DNA of 64,000 nt from Oegoconia quadripuncta (lineage: Eukaryota; Arthropoda; Insecta; Lepidoptera; Autostichidae), in NCBI GenBank assembly GCA_949316235.1, contig OX438745.1:6763001-6827000 (forward strand), read 5' to 3'. Positions 24,373 to 35,386 of the stretch are shown one piece after another (within the stretch, counting starts at the first letter, position 1; each line of letters opens with the position of its first letter). Both the position numbers and the translations under genes were made by a program. The notes under the pieces are model-generated. The model saw nothing but the letters and a program-made list of their open reading frames with translations, ran no database searches and was not told the DNA's origin.

Positions 24373-24893
24373 TAGCCCAGTAAAAACACATAATTTTTGT
24401 TGTTTCTTTCTATAATCAGTTCCTGATTTTATTTATAGAAGGAGAGTACCCATCAGTAAATGAATAAAAATGTTTTCCAACCATTCTGTAGCTTAGGATA
24501 ATAATAATATTGGTATTTAGTTATAAAACCTACAATATTAAATTAAAGTTACCACTGTGAACTAGGACGTCTTTAATCTATTTTATAAAAAAATATCATT
24601 GGATACTTTATATTTTCTAAAAATAGTTTATTGAGCCGTGAGATTGCTCTCGGTGAAATTTTCATAAATATAAAGAAGTTATTGATCGTTGTTTTTTTAA
24701 TAGTTACAGGAGTTCTATATTCTTCGACGCAATGAAATTCACAGTGGTAATTTTAGTCTAATAGTCTATGTTTAATTACAAAATACCTTTACTACCGATT
24801 TGTTTGAAAACATTTTTATTCTATACTGACTGGCACTCTATCACGTCCTTTAAGGAATTAATTATAGGAAGTTGGTGTATCCTTACTGGACTA
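24373..24893 (-). mobile_element. palindromic MITE (TAGTCCAGTAA family) in the bagpipe 3' region
   Basis: Starts TAGCCCAGTAAAAAC and ends TCCTTACTGGACTA, 521 bp, 242 bp beyond the bagpipe stop. It shares internal blocks with 49831-50370 and 58733-59621 in inverted order, including CTCGGTGAAATTTTCATAAA. No ORF. It contains an AATAAA on the bagpipe strand. Confidence 0.75.
24815..24820 (-). terminator. candidate bagpipe poly(A) signal (AATAAA) inside a MITE
   Basis: First canonical AATAAA on the minus strand after the bagpipe stop, about 316 nt downstream. It lies within the palindromic MITE 24373-24893, so the transposon may supply the 3' end of the transcript. Confidence 0.3.
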
Positions 24894-25031
24894 AAACGTG
24901 CCTCGTCTACTGAAACATTTTCTCATCTTAAAAACTACTAAGAACATTATTTACAACAAAACTAATCAATAACAACTCTACTAACTAAGCGTGCATATCT
25001 TTGGCCTAACGTTTAAGAACTCTTTGGTATG

Positions 25032-25037
25032 TTTAAT
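25032..25037 (-). terminator. candidate bagpipe poly(A) signal (ATTAAA)
   Basis: The variant hexamer ATTAAA reads on the minus strand about 100 nt past the bagpipe stop. The first canonical AATAAA on that strand is further out, at 24815-24820, inside a MITE. Which one is used cannot be told from sequence alone. Confidence 0.3.
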
Positions 25038-25135
25038 ATGACAATTAAAAAAAACGCCTTGAACTCCATAAAATTTCTAACTTCAGCGCAATCGCTATAA
25101 CTTTTCTTATTGTTTATCTATGATTCTTATGATAG

Positions 25136-26052
25136 TTAATTCTCTACTTCAATATTACTGGCCATACTTTCGTTACTGTTTTCATTGACATCAACACGGT
25201 TTTTGCATTTGTCATGTCTCTCTTTAATTTCAGTATTGTTATCACCCAAATCTTCTGCCCTCGTTTCTTGATTCCTATCCAAGTCGCATGGCACTGACAT
25301 TGCAAAGGCAGGATGACCTGGATAATACATGTATGGTAGTGATAGATTAGGGTAATTCACCCCTAGATGGGGTCCGTACAGCGACTGCAATACAGCTTGA
25401 TTGTACGACTCTTGCAAGAGTGCTTTGTATTCTGGATTCTTAGCAAAATCGACTCCATAAACTCCAGCAAAGTGTTTCAATATTGGTGAACTATCTAGCA
25501 TTGGAGGTGCAAATAATGCTGGGTTTATACTCTTTCCTATTAAAGGTGCTGGATACTGCTTTAAGTCTGGTAGGCTTGGCTGTCCATTGTTATTTACCAA
25601 GACTTTTACAGCCACTTTTCTGGCATGATTAGCTGCAGCTGCCGCAGCGGCCAACATGCCATTCTCTTGCATCTGTAATTGCTTTCTCTTAGTCTTATAC
25701 CTACGATTCTGGAACCAGATCTTTACCTGAGTCTCCGTTAGTTTCAGACTCACAGCCAAATCAGCGCGTTCTGGTCCGGACAAATATCTTTGTTGGCTGA
25801 ATCGTCTTTCAAGTTCGTATACTTGGGCATGAGAGAAGGCAGCTCTGGATCGTTTCTTTCGACCGCTATTCTGGTATTCGCTTATTGGCGCATATGTGGG
25901 GGAGTGGATTATTCTGCCGTCGCTTGGCGGTGGTGTAGAGCATTTTCTTGGTTCGTAGTGCAGACTGAAGGGTTTGTAGCCGATGTCGGAGTTGGGAGAA
26001 GAGTTGTGACGGGCCGGTGAGCCAGTGTTTGACGAACGTGAGTCGTAGTCAT
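25136..26052 (-). CDS. bap: bagpipe coding exon 2 (homeodomain and C-terminus)
   Basis: Encodes residues 113-417. It opens with a Ser/Pro-rich linker, then the homeodomain at 25679-25858 (residues 178-237), then an Ala-rich stretch with the NK3 post-homeodomain motif RKVAVKVLV, a Tyr/Pro-rich region, and an acidic Asn-rich C-terminus. The stop is the TAA at 25136-25138. The homeodomain recognition helix is intact and there is no frameshift. The acceptor reads TTTCAG on the minus strand immediately above 26052. Confidence 0.93.
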
Positions 26053-29000
26053 CTGAAACAATTGGAAATTTAATGTTAGTGATCTATCCATATTACAAAT
26101 TCAAGAAGCCTGCTTTCTAGTATAGCGTTGTCTTGCAGAATTTTAAAAGCTCTGCATAACTAAAATTTCTGGTCTGTGACATTGAGTATGGCATTCATCA
26201 TGGAGAATCGATTTCAAAATGATTCTTATCTTCGAAAGCTTTGCGAGATGGTGCTTAACCATATTTCATGGATAACGGTTAAGCCGTTTAGAAGATATTT
26301 AGCTTTTAACACCGCTAGGGTTTTATTTTTGAGATGATGTAGTCTAGTCTCTCAGGGGTTTTCTGAATTTCCATTTTATTGTTATTTACATCATGGTAAA
26401 GTAATTAAACAATATTTCCGTCCATTGTTATATATACTTCCTTCAGTCCAGTGGCGTCACTAAACTAAGATTTCTTTTTAAATACAGACAAACCAAAAAA
26501 ATCACTGACCTGCACTCAAAAAGCCTAAAGCTTTTTAAATTAAAATTAAAGCCTAAGTAAATTTTTACATACAAATGTACTCATACACACACTCACACAC
26601 GCATACGCACCACACACACTCATTCACATAGCTACAAACGACCACGTTGAACTTTCATAACAGTTAATTAAACTCACAATTTCTCACTCAAGTATTCCTT
26701 TTTTATTATTATTGTTAAGTTTCTTACTAAATTTACACTGTCTGTTTTATTTAGTAAAATAATATAACATAGCTATGGAAGAGTGAGGTCTTCTGATACA
26801 GGTATTGCTATACTTACAAGGAGACCTTAACAACTCATTTATTAAAACTGATATTTTACTGAAAATAAATAATTTTGAATTATTTATTATTTTTATTTTT
26901 TATACCCCGTCAAAATTGTTCAAAATAAAATAACAACTGTATGTATATATGAACCACTGTGATATGCAATAAATACTTTTCCTTGTGACGAAAAGGTTTT
27001 ATTTTGAATTTGAATTTGAAGTAAAACCTAAAGAGACTTGATAAATGTTATTTTACAGAATACATGATTTTAAAAAAGTGGTCGTTTTTATGAATAATTT
27101 GAAATTCTCGAAAATAACCGTAATTAAACCTATTTAGGTAGTATTAAAGGCTTTTCGAGTGCAGTCGGAGCAATATTTTTGAATATTGCTGTATTTAAAA
27201 AGAAATTTGAATTTAGCCAATGAGGGCGCCACTGGACGGAATGAGCCTTCGTAACTCACATCTTCCACATAAAAGATTAAATTTATCTATTTCCAAAATA
27301 TAACCATAATATAAATGAAAAGTAGAATAGTTCTAGCATATAACTTTTCCATTGTTACTCCAAAACAACCTTTTCTTTAGCCAAAACATTAACCATAATA
27401 GATGTCTCAAAAAAGCATCACTAAACTTGTGGGCCGCCGGTACAAACTCCAAACTCATTAGGCGGGATTCACACAATCGCACCGGAATCAATTAAATTGG
27501 TTATCGGCTCACGCCATTCGCGTATAAAGGCGCGTTCACAATGCATCCATTACGCAAATTGTCGTCAGTCATTAGAAGCGACACGAGTCACGAGCCGCAT
27601 CGGATGAATAGCTTTAACAGTATTTTTGCGTGCGATGCTCGTCTATTATCCAGGGACATTTAAATATGTGACGTTTATGACACTAATTGATGTAGAAGTG
27701 GAACACAAGGTACACATTGTAATTATTAATTTAGATATACTTAATCCCGCTACGATCGTGAATATATATACTCGCAATCGCTTACAAGATAATGAAGAGT
27801 TAATGAAAGACAGATGAGCGAAAGCAATGAAAACGAATACAATCTTAGATGGCGGTGTAAATTTTGTAAAGTGACAATTATTACAATCTTAAACGAAAGC
27901 TATTGCAAATACGATCGTCGTAGCCACACTATGAAAGGTTTATGAAAAGCTTTAACTAAAACCTGACTACCAAAACAATAATAGATAATAAAATTATCCC
28001 CAATCATAAGAACTTGATTGATTTAATCGAATCAATATGGCACCCAAGCTTCGTGACGCCATATTTCGTTTATCAAAATTGGTCCAGTAGTTTGATCGCT
28101 ACGATACAACATCTTTACCCACATGCTACATAACCCATCCTTCTCGACTTGTCGGGTAGTTTTATTAACTGAATAGCCCTATCTATGATTAACGTCGATA
28201 ATTGCGTTTAGTGCCCGTGGTCCGATCGCCGAGTTCTACTGATCGATCCATGGGTAATTTTTTTTGCCTGTGGTTCTATCAATCGGACCCTCATTATAAA
28301 AATATAAAATTGTATTGGTACTGGATCTACTGGAATAGTAGTACCAAGATAAATATTTTTACCCATGGTACTACTATTAACATTATTTAGAAAGAAAAAA
28401 ATACTTAATTATAGGAATAAAATTAATTGAAAACTTTTTTAAAAGATGATCTAAAAATATTTTCTTTCTTAAAACTAGATTGAACTAATAATATTATGCT
28501 TTATAATATCAAAACAGTATCGTTTAATAACATAGCTTGTCCAATGCATGTCCAATATTGATGTGGGTATTGCACAGGTCGGTACTTGAAACAAAAAAAA
28601 ATATTTAAAGTTGGAATTTGATCTGGTGATATTAATATTTATAGTACAATTCTTTTGTGATAGAAATTGGCAAAGTCGTACCAAATAACGTAACAAATTA
28701 CACTAATTTACATAAAACGCTGACTCATAATTCCTATCATAGGTGAACCTACGCAAGACACGCGTCTACGAACCTAGTAATTACAAAATTGAAAGCCTCA
28801 ATAGTGCTTTTAAGCGTCATCACTTACAGTAATGAGGGTGAGGTGTAATCGCGCGAAGTGACGACTAAGTGGCGACATCGCGCCGCGGCACCGGACAGTG
28901 TGAACGGGCCATTACGCGCGCATTGTCGCCAATGGTAATTATGGTGATTTGTATTTTTAAATTTGGAACGTTATCGATTTAGTTGGGGTTGGACATGGAA

Positions 29001-32000
29001 TGTTTTGAATTTAGAATGATGAGATAAGTTGAGCTTGTTTTTACAACCTTTTATTTAGTTTGCAATGTTCGTATTGTAAGTTGCCTGTTTCAAAATTTAC
29101 GAAGCATTTTTTATCCGCTTACTGAGATCTGATTGAGCTGCAATTTGGCATATTAATGTAAGTTCGGTGATAATGCCATATTATGTTATCATCGAGTTAA
29201 TCTGATGATGGAACCGGGATGTAAGGAGGCTGGAACTTCCTGATGGCAATGCAAGATAGTCGAATTTAAGCTAGTTTGGTTTGTTGCCTTGAGCACTTTC
29301 CATTGCAAATGATGACGAGGATCAGACGATTCAATACGAGTAATTAAGTGGGTTAGCACAAATAATTTCCTAATTGTTAAGTACATCTGAAAGTTCTGCA
29401 TATTGAATTCAAAAAGTGTTATCTTATAATGCAAAACATTTATTTTTAAACACTGGGTTAGCGATAGGTTTCCATACAAATAAGAGCATTGAATGTTCAC
29501 TGAGATAATGAGAAACCTGCAGAATAATAAAGGAAGAGAATTGAGACAGCGCGATCTTCTGTCGATGACCGTTGGTATGACCAATAAGTCGTCAAATTAT
29601 CGGTAAAATAATAATACAAGTGGTTGAAATGGTCTGAATTTGTATTAAAGTCTCTTTGTATTTAAGTAGAGTCGCCGACTGCTTCTCAAACTTAGGTAAC
29701 AGCAACTTTGGGGCAGGCTGAAAACCAGTGCTGAGAGATTTATGGCACTCAGTGTTTACTGAGACTGTCTGCTACCCACGCACTCATTGTAGTACCTAAC
29801 TAGGTCCTTTCATCATCTCAGCCCGTAAATATCCCACTGCAGGGATATAAGCCTTCCCTCTTGTAATGAGGGATGGCCCAATGTGGGTTGGGGAATTCAC
29901 ATGCCTTAGAATTTTTATTTCTCAGACATGCAGGTTTCCTCACGATATTTTCCTTCACCGTTTTAAGAGCATTCGGATAAATGCACATAAGTAATTAAAT
30001 TTGCCTGGGAATCGAATCCGGACCTCCCTAATTGGGAGACCGCGTCTTAACCGCTGAGCCACTGACGCTCATACTAGGTCCGTTACTTAGTCTATATTCA
30101 CCTCTGTTTGCATTCGTACTTTGTAATATTTATACACATCTGTAACGCTGTTGGTTTCTTTAATAAATAAATAAAAAAATAAAAATAAATACCTGAAATC
30201 TGAAATTAGTTTTGGTCAGAAGCTTGTTCCGGCTATAAAAATATGGAGTTATATTTTTTCATTAATTATTTATCCAATTAACGAATGAACGATGGAGCTG
30301 ATAGTGATTGATACTTTCTTTAGTTTTTTAAGCTGTTAGAATTTAAATCGTCCTCATCAACAGTCTTACACGTCGCCACAGTTGAGGCACAGCCTCCTCT
30401 CATTGGGACCAACACACGACCCATTGCGGATAGGTGTCAGACTTGCAGGCCACCGATTTGGCTTAACGACTTCCTTCAATTGAAAACAACCGGGACCGAG
30501 TATATTTTAACGTATCCACCGAAGCACGAAAACACTCATATTAAAATGCCACTAGTGATCACCCATTCAAGAACTGACCGCGCCAGATATTGCTTAACTT
30601 CGCTAATCGGAAGCGAACGCGACTGCGTCACAATTGCTTAAAGAATTTAAATATTGCAGTATAATTACTTTAAGTTATTGTCAATTTGCAATATAGATAA
30701 GGCCTCATTCAGACCGCTCTACAGTAATTGTTTCATACCTAGATAACTTTTTTGGACTATTAAGACATACAATGGGATGTATTTTGCGGGGTACTAGCAT
30801 TCTTCATAAAAAAAAAACAGCAACTGAGACAACATCTGTTAAACAATATTTTTTCAGTATCAAGACTGCGTATTCCGCTTACCCTCGGTACCTCTACCTA
30901 AGTTTTATTGCCGCCTATTGTTTACCATTCAGAAAACTTTCTTATCTTTATAAGGATTTAATTAGTGTTCCTCATCAACCAGTGTACCTACATACTAAAT
31001 AAATAATTTCAGACACTCACACCAATCATAGAGTCCGAAAGCAAAGCTACTGTGGATAATGGATAAGCATACCTACATAAATATTTATATAGACATCCAG
31101 TCCAGAAAAATCTTTTTTTTGTCATGATTGATTGGATTCGCGTTTGACCACAATCTCACCTGATGGAAAGTGACGATGTGGTCAACGATGAAGCACGCGA
31201 TCCCAGCAAATGCCTATTCACTCTGCTCTTGAAAATCCCAAGGTTACAACCTTCGGATTTTCCTATCCTACAGGATTTAGGAAAGACTGACGCGGAAGGG
31301 AGTTCCATGCCTTGGCTGTTCGGATGATGTATGAAGAATCGAAATTATTAGTGCAAATGTTCAGTATATTAACTATATAAGGGTGGAATCCCTCCTCACG
31401 CCTAGTGATCTGAAGATGGAAGGGTGACGGTGGAACAAGATAATGTAATTCCAACACACACTCCCCGAAATGCATCCTGTAAAAAACTGAGAGACAGGCG
31501 ACTTTGCGACGGTTTTCAAGACTCTGCAATTTAGCAGCAATATTTGCACACTATAAATTGAAAGAATGTCATTGTCATCATATCAGCCGTACGACGTCCA
31601 CTGCTGGACAAAGGCCTCCCCCAAAGATCTCCACAACGATCGGTCCTGCGCTAACCGCATCCAGCTCCTTCCCGCGATCTTTACCAAATAAGAATATAAT
31701 TAGTACGCGCCGGTTGGCCTAGTGGAAACTGACCCTGTCTGCGAATCCCACAGTTGCGGGTTCGAATCCCTCTAAGGATAAATAGGTAGGTATTTGTTCT
31801 TAATATCTTATCTCAATATGTTTATTGTACACAAAATTTTTACAGATTTTTTTCTATCAGCAAACCTTAGAGATACATAGTGTTTATTAGATTCATAGTG
31901 TATACAACAATTGAAAATTATTTTATATAAAAAAAAATATATATATTTAAATAAATATACCACATAACCTATCCAATATACATATATATAGTACGAATTA

Positions 32001-35000
32001 TGTAGATTATCAATACTCATATTATGATAAATAATTAAATATTTGTGTGATGAATACGAACCTTAATTTATTCCCGAGTCATGAATGTTTATATAAATAT
32101 TTATGTATGTTTATCCGTTAACCAGTATCCATAGTACAAGCTTGGCTTAGTTTGGGACTAGATGATTGGTGTAGGTAAGTGTCCGAAATATTTCTTTAAT
32201 TTAATATAAGTAGATATTTACTTATTAGGTAAGTCCTATGTTGCTAGATTTTTATAATTTACCTATGCATGCATTTAGGACCAACACATTTTTACAACAA
32301 ACATTTAAGGGGGTTTATTCTGTCCAGTCACGCCCCTCATTGGATAAATTAAGATTTCTTTTTAAATACAGAATAAATAAAAAAATCACTCTGACCTGCA
32401 CTCGAAGTCTAAAAGCTAATTATAAATAACACTTAAAAAAATCAATAAATAAAAAAGTGGCCGTTTTTATCAAAAATTTGTAAAGCTATTTAGGTATTAG
32501 GTATTTTATAAATTGCTTTAAGGCTTAAGGCACCTCAGGGCAATATTTAGGTTTTTTGTTTTTTTTAATGCACCACGGGTTCGTACTTGACCTCAATCAC
32601 ACCTGATGTTAAGTGAAGATGAGGTCGAAGGTGGAAGCGTACTGACCCGGAACCCCCAACACATTTGGGGGACTGGCTATCTTATCTCTGACAACCGGAA
32701 CACAACAATGCTATTAACATTGCTGCTTGGCGGCAGATTTAGATAAGATGGTGGTAGATAGCCAGGCGGACATTTTAAATGCCCTACCACCAACCAAATT
32801 TTTTTTGCTGATTTCAACATTTGAAAGATTTTTGCTGTACCTATTCAAGAAGAAATCTTAATTTATCCAATATAGGCAGTGGCGTGCCCAGCGTTTTGTC
32901 ACAGGGTAGGCAGAATGATAAAATTATGAAAAAAAATTCAACAACCAAATAATAACTTACTCTTGAAGCAAACCTCGCAAATGTTTCAAATATTTCGGTT
33001 TACATCAGCATGAATCTAACTATTTTGACAATGCATTACTTAAAAGCTTACAATTTCTAGGGTAGACTCTGCCTTTCTGCCTGTATGGAGGACACGCCAT
33101 GGCACCCCACATAATAAGACCTCTTAACAACGAACGATTTTTTAAAATATAGGGTTGCAGGTATACAGGGTGTAATTGACGTCTTACAAATCGTATCAAC
33201 AAAGTGACTCCACTCTAAAGATTTCTTAGGAACAATAGTCAAACTCTACTAAAACTCTTTTCTCAGACCACTTTGTATTGTAAGTCGAAAAAATTTTAAG
33301 TACCTCGTACCTATACCTACTATAAGTATACCTACTATTAAAGTTTTACTATTGCTATATTATATATATTACTATTAAATTATGAGTTTGTTATATTAGC
33401 TATTATATAAATATCTATAAATAAATAAATAAATAAATGACTTTGCACAAACACACAGCGCCATCTAGTTCTACACTAAGCAACTCGGCTTGTATTATAG
33501 ATACCAGATGGTTGATAAACTACACATATATGTACATTTTTTTTTTGTAAATAAATACATATATAAATGAAAAACATCCATAACTGGAGAACGCATGTCT
33601 GTATTCATCATACAAACATATACCCCTAGCGGGATTCGAACCCGCGACCATTTGGTGTAGTAGCAGAGTTTCTAACCACTACACCAAACAGGTCGTCATA
33701 TATATATATACAGGGCGTCCTACGGCTATGCCACATGGAGGGAAAGTACCTTGAATTTTGTAGATGGAACATTTTACTGAAAGAAGACATTATTTTAATT
33801 TAAAAAACAATTTAAACTGCATTCATAGATTTTTAAATAAGTACATGGTTGAACCGGGAATCGAACCATTTATTTATAATAAAAAATTACCATGTAGCTT
33901 TATCATACCGATCGAAAGGCTTCATCATAAGGATTATTTTTTGCTAAATAACATATTGTCAGAAATAAAAGGAAGACCATGAATTTTAACATTAGATGTT
34001 CAAATTTGTTCAGAAAAATGAAAAGCTGACATTGCCGTAAGGACATACAACTGATATTATCATTACTAATACTAATTACCCACTCGAGAAGTATGCATCA
34101 TTTCCCTATTATAATTTAAGTTCATGATAAAATGATAAAGAGATACGTAATTAGTAAGTAGGACTATCTCAATGAACATTTTCTTTCCTGGATCGGGACA
34201 AATGGACGAAAAAATGGCCGCCGAGATCCCCAGATCTAACCCCGTTAGATTTTTTTTATGGGGTTATGTAAAAAATTTACTTTACAAGAACCAGTGTCAA
34301 AGTGTCCACAAGCTACAAACTGAACTTCGACGTATTATTCTAAATATCCACCACAACATGATCAAAAAATCGACAGGGAGCGAAATAATCAAAAGAGTGC
34401 GACTTTGTATTGAACAGGATGGGACTCATTTTGAGCATTTGATAAATTTGATTAATTTTGTATTAAAAATGTTAAAATTCATGGTCTTCCTTTTATTTCT
34501 GACACTATGTTATTTAGCAAAAAATTATCCTTATGATGAAGCCTTTCGATCGGTATGATAAAGTTACATGGTAATTTTTTTTTTATAAATAAAGGGTTCG
34601 ATTCCCGGTTCAACCATGTACTTATTTAAAAATCTATGAATGCAGTTTAAATTGTTTTTTAAATTAAAATAATGTCTTCTTTCAGTAAAATGTTCCATCT
34701 ACAAAATTCAAGGTACTTTCCCTCCATGTGGCATAGCCGTGGGACGCCCTGTATATATATATAGCTAAATATTTTAGATAGGGAAACTTATTTGAACCAT
34801 AAAAGCTTTAGTATTTATTTACCTAAATAAGAAAGATAGAAACAAGTTTTCGAATTATACAATACAATACAAATACACTTTATTGTACAAAAGGAGAACA
34901 TACATTTTACAAAACACAATACTGATAAGAGTACAATTAGGCGGCCTTATCACTAAAAGCGATCTCTTCCAGGCAACCTTTGGGTGTAGGAGTTAACTTT

Positions 35001-35386
35001 ATTATTATTATAGTTTTTATTAGTATAATTTAATTTTAAAATTTGTTACCTGACAATTCTGTGACAGGATAATTGTTCTTCCGGGACATGTCCAAGGCTC
35101 CATCATCAGCATAGTCCCGATATCCGTTACAATCATCATAATATTTGAGACCTTTATCTAAGGATTCCTTCTTCGGAAAACCATCCCCCTTGCTGTAGCA
35201 TCCCGTCGGTTTCGACAGAAAACCCACTTTCCCGCCAAAACCGTCTTGACAGAACATTCCATTTTCAAAATCGCACTTCTCATTCTCCTTCGTTAAAATA
35301 TCGTTAATCGAAAAAGGCGTTGTCAAACTCTTTTCACAGTCTTGCAATGTCAAAGTGTCTTTAAATTTTTTTAATTTCGATTCCAT
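25136..35386 (-). CDS. bap: bagpipe (NK3-class homeobox transcription factor), two coding exons
   Basis: Spliced coding sequence is complement(join(25136..26052,35050..35386)), 1254 nt, 417 residues. Seen: an N-terminal TN/eh1-like motif TPFSINDIL (residues 23-31); a homeodomain at residues 178-237 starting KKRSRAAF and containing W48, F49, Q50, N51 and the NK2/NK3 hallmark Tyr54 ([12 protein letters not shown]); a poly-Ala run and then RKVAVKVLV just after the homeodomain, which is typical of NK3 proteins. Exon 1 ends in phase 1 at a donor (TCAG/GTAACA) and exon 2 starts in phase 1 after a TTTCAG acceptor, giving an Asp codon across the junction. The start chosen is the ATG at 35384-35386 (context AAAAATGG); the frame stays open 12 codons upstream but with no other ATG. 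Family knowledge: bagpipe is a nuclear DNA-binding regulator that specifies visceral (midgut) mesoderm; the TN motif recruits Groucho-type corepressors. Function in this species is inferred. Confidence 0.93.
27420..28940. promoter_or_regulatory. two GC-richer unique blocks in the bagpipe intron
   Basis: 27420-27610 and 28840-28940 stand out from the AT-rich intron, match none of the repeat families here, and have no long frames. Such islands are plausible intronic enhancers; nothing proves it. Confidence 0.3.
29195..29310 (-). repeat. SINE-F-like fragment
   Basis: Reverse of the CTATCTTGCCATTTTCC / CATCAGATCAGC blocks of 44270-44345. It produces an open minus-strand frame (29189-29584) that is not a gene. 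Confidence 0.5.
29811..30070 (-). repeat. SINE-B
   Basis: Reverse orientation, in the bagpipe intron. The head reads CTTAACCGCTGAGCCACTGA on the plus strand. Confidence 0.8.
31128..31530 (-). mobile_element. jockey-type LINE C-terminal fragment
   Basis: The minus strand encodes [20 protein letters not shown] and [14 protein letters not shown], hallmarks of the very common insect LINE ORF2 C-terminus, with a frameshift near 31263 before [15 protein letters not shown] sequence. It lies in the bagpipe intron, sense to the gene. Confidence 0.75.
31568..31690 (-). mobile_element. RTE-like LINE tail
   Basis: The minus strand encodes [19 protein letters not shown] then VQQWTSYG and a stop, followed by a GATATGATGA tail. 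The frame is intact over this short stretch. It lies in the bagpipe intron. Confidence 0.65.
31704..32205 (+). repeat. SINE-D interrupted by a 242-bp AT-rich insertion
   Basis: The head (GCCGGTTGGCCTAGTGG; GGGTTCGAATCCC) ends at 31797 and the body resumes at 32040. TATTTGT at 31791-31797 and 32040-32046 flanks the insert 31798-32039. Confidence 0.7.
32554..32797 (-). repeat. SINE-A, head missing
   Basis: Reverse orientation in the bagpipe intron, sense to the gene. The T-run end is at 32554 and it is cut at GCCCTACCACCAACCAAA. Confidence 0.8.
33420..33698 (-). repeat. SINE-C, full length
   Basis: Reverse orientation. The head lies directly beside the mariner-like element at 33711. Confidence 0.85.
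33711..34751 (+). mobile_element. internally deleted Tc1/mariner-like transposon with about 290-bp TIRs
   Basis: The ends read CAGGGCGTCC and GGACGCCCTG, flanked by TA in a TATATA run. The first and last roughly 290 bp are near-perfect inverted copies. The middle retains the 3' part of a transposase: a [13 protein letters not shown] segment at about 34212-34250, including the third catalytic Asp of the SPDLxPxD type, and then [14 protein letters not shown] after a 1-nt shift in a T run, reading on to [11 protein letters not shown]. The N-terminal DNA-binding and first catalytic regions are missing. Each TIR contains a GGTTCGATTCCCGGTTCAAC stretch resembling a Pol III B box. Confidence 0.85.
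34860..34995. repeat. LINE 3' repeat (GGCGGCCTTATCACTAAAAG)
   Basis: Matches the outer parts of 19470-19830. A relative lies at 42710-42850 (GGTCTTATCGCTATTAAGCG). Confidence 0.5.
35050..35386 (-). CDS. bap: bagpipe coding exon 1 (TN/eh1 motif)
   Basis: Encodes residues 1-112 plus the first base of codon 113. The TN motif lies at 35294-35320. The rest is low in hydrophobics and rich in Lys, Asp, Gly and Cys, with no other domain seen. Without the donor at 35049/35048 the frame would run only four codons further to a stop, which supports splicing here. The minus-strand 5' UTR upstream (35387 to about 35640) has no recognised TATA box, so the transcription start is not placed. Confidence 0.9.

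Larger units (their letters stand above)
26053..35049 (-). other. bap: bagpipe intron 1, 8997 bp, repeat-loaded
   Basis: Bounded by GT (35049-35048) and AG (26054-26053) on the minus strand. Identified insertions inside are SINE-B (29811-30070), a jockey-type LINE tail (31128-31530), an RTE-like tail (31568-31690), an interrupted SINE-D (31704-32205), SINE-A (32554-32797), SINE-C (33420-33698), a mariner-like element (33711-34751) and a LINE 3' repeat (34860-34995). The part nearest exon 2 (about 26060-29180) is largely free of these repeats and holds two GC-richer blocks, 27420-27610 and 28840-28940, that could be regulatory. Confidence 0.85.

Noticed and set aside
25136..26052. Exon 2 as tinman (NK4) or scarecrow/vnd (NK2)
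   Set aside because: The post-homeodomain RKVAVKVLV and the residues [18 protein letters not shown] fit NK3/bagpipe; no NK2-specific domain is seen.
29189..29584. 131-codon minus-strand frame
   Set aside because: Its 3' part is SINE-F-like repeat shared with 44270-44345; the rest is low-complexity AT-rich translation.
33171..33260. TACAGGGTGTAATTGACGTC as a CAGGGTG-family MITE end
   Set aside because: Only the first bases match and no right end is found; chance or very old copy.
34172..34558. 128-codon plus-strand frame read as a gene
   Set aside because: It is the frameshifted transposase remnant plus inverted-repeat arm of the mariner-like element.
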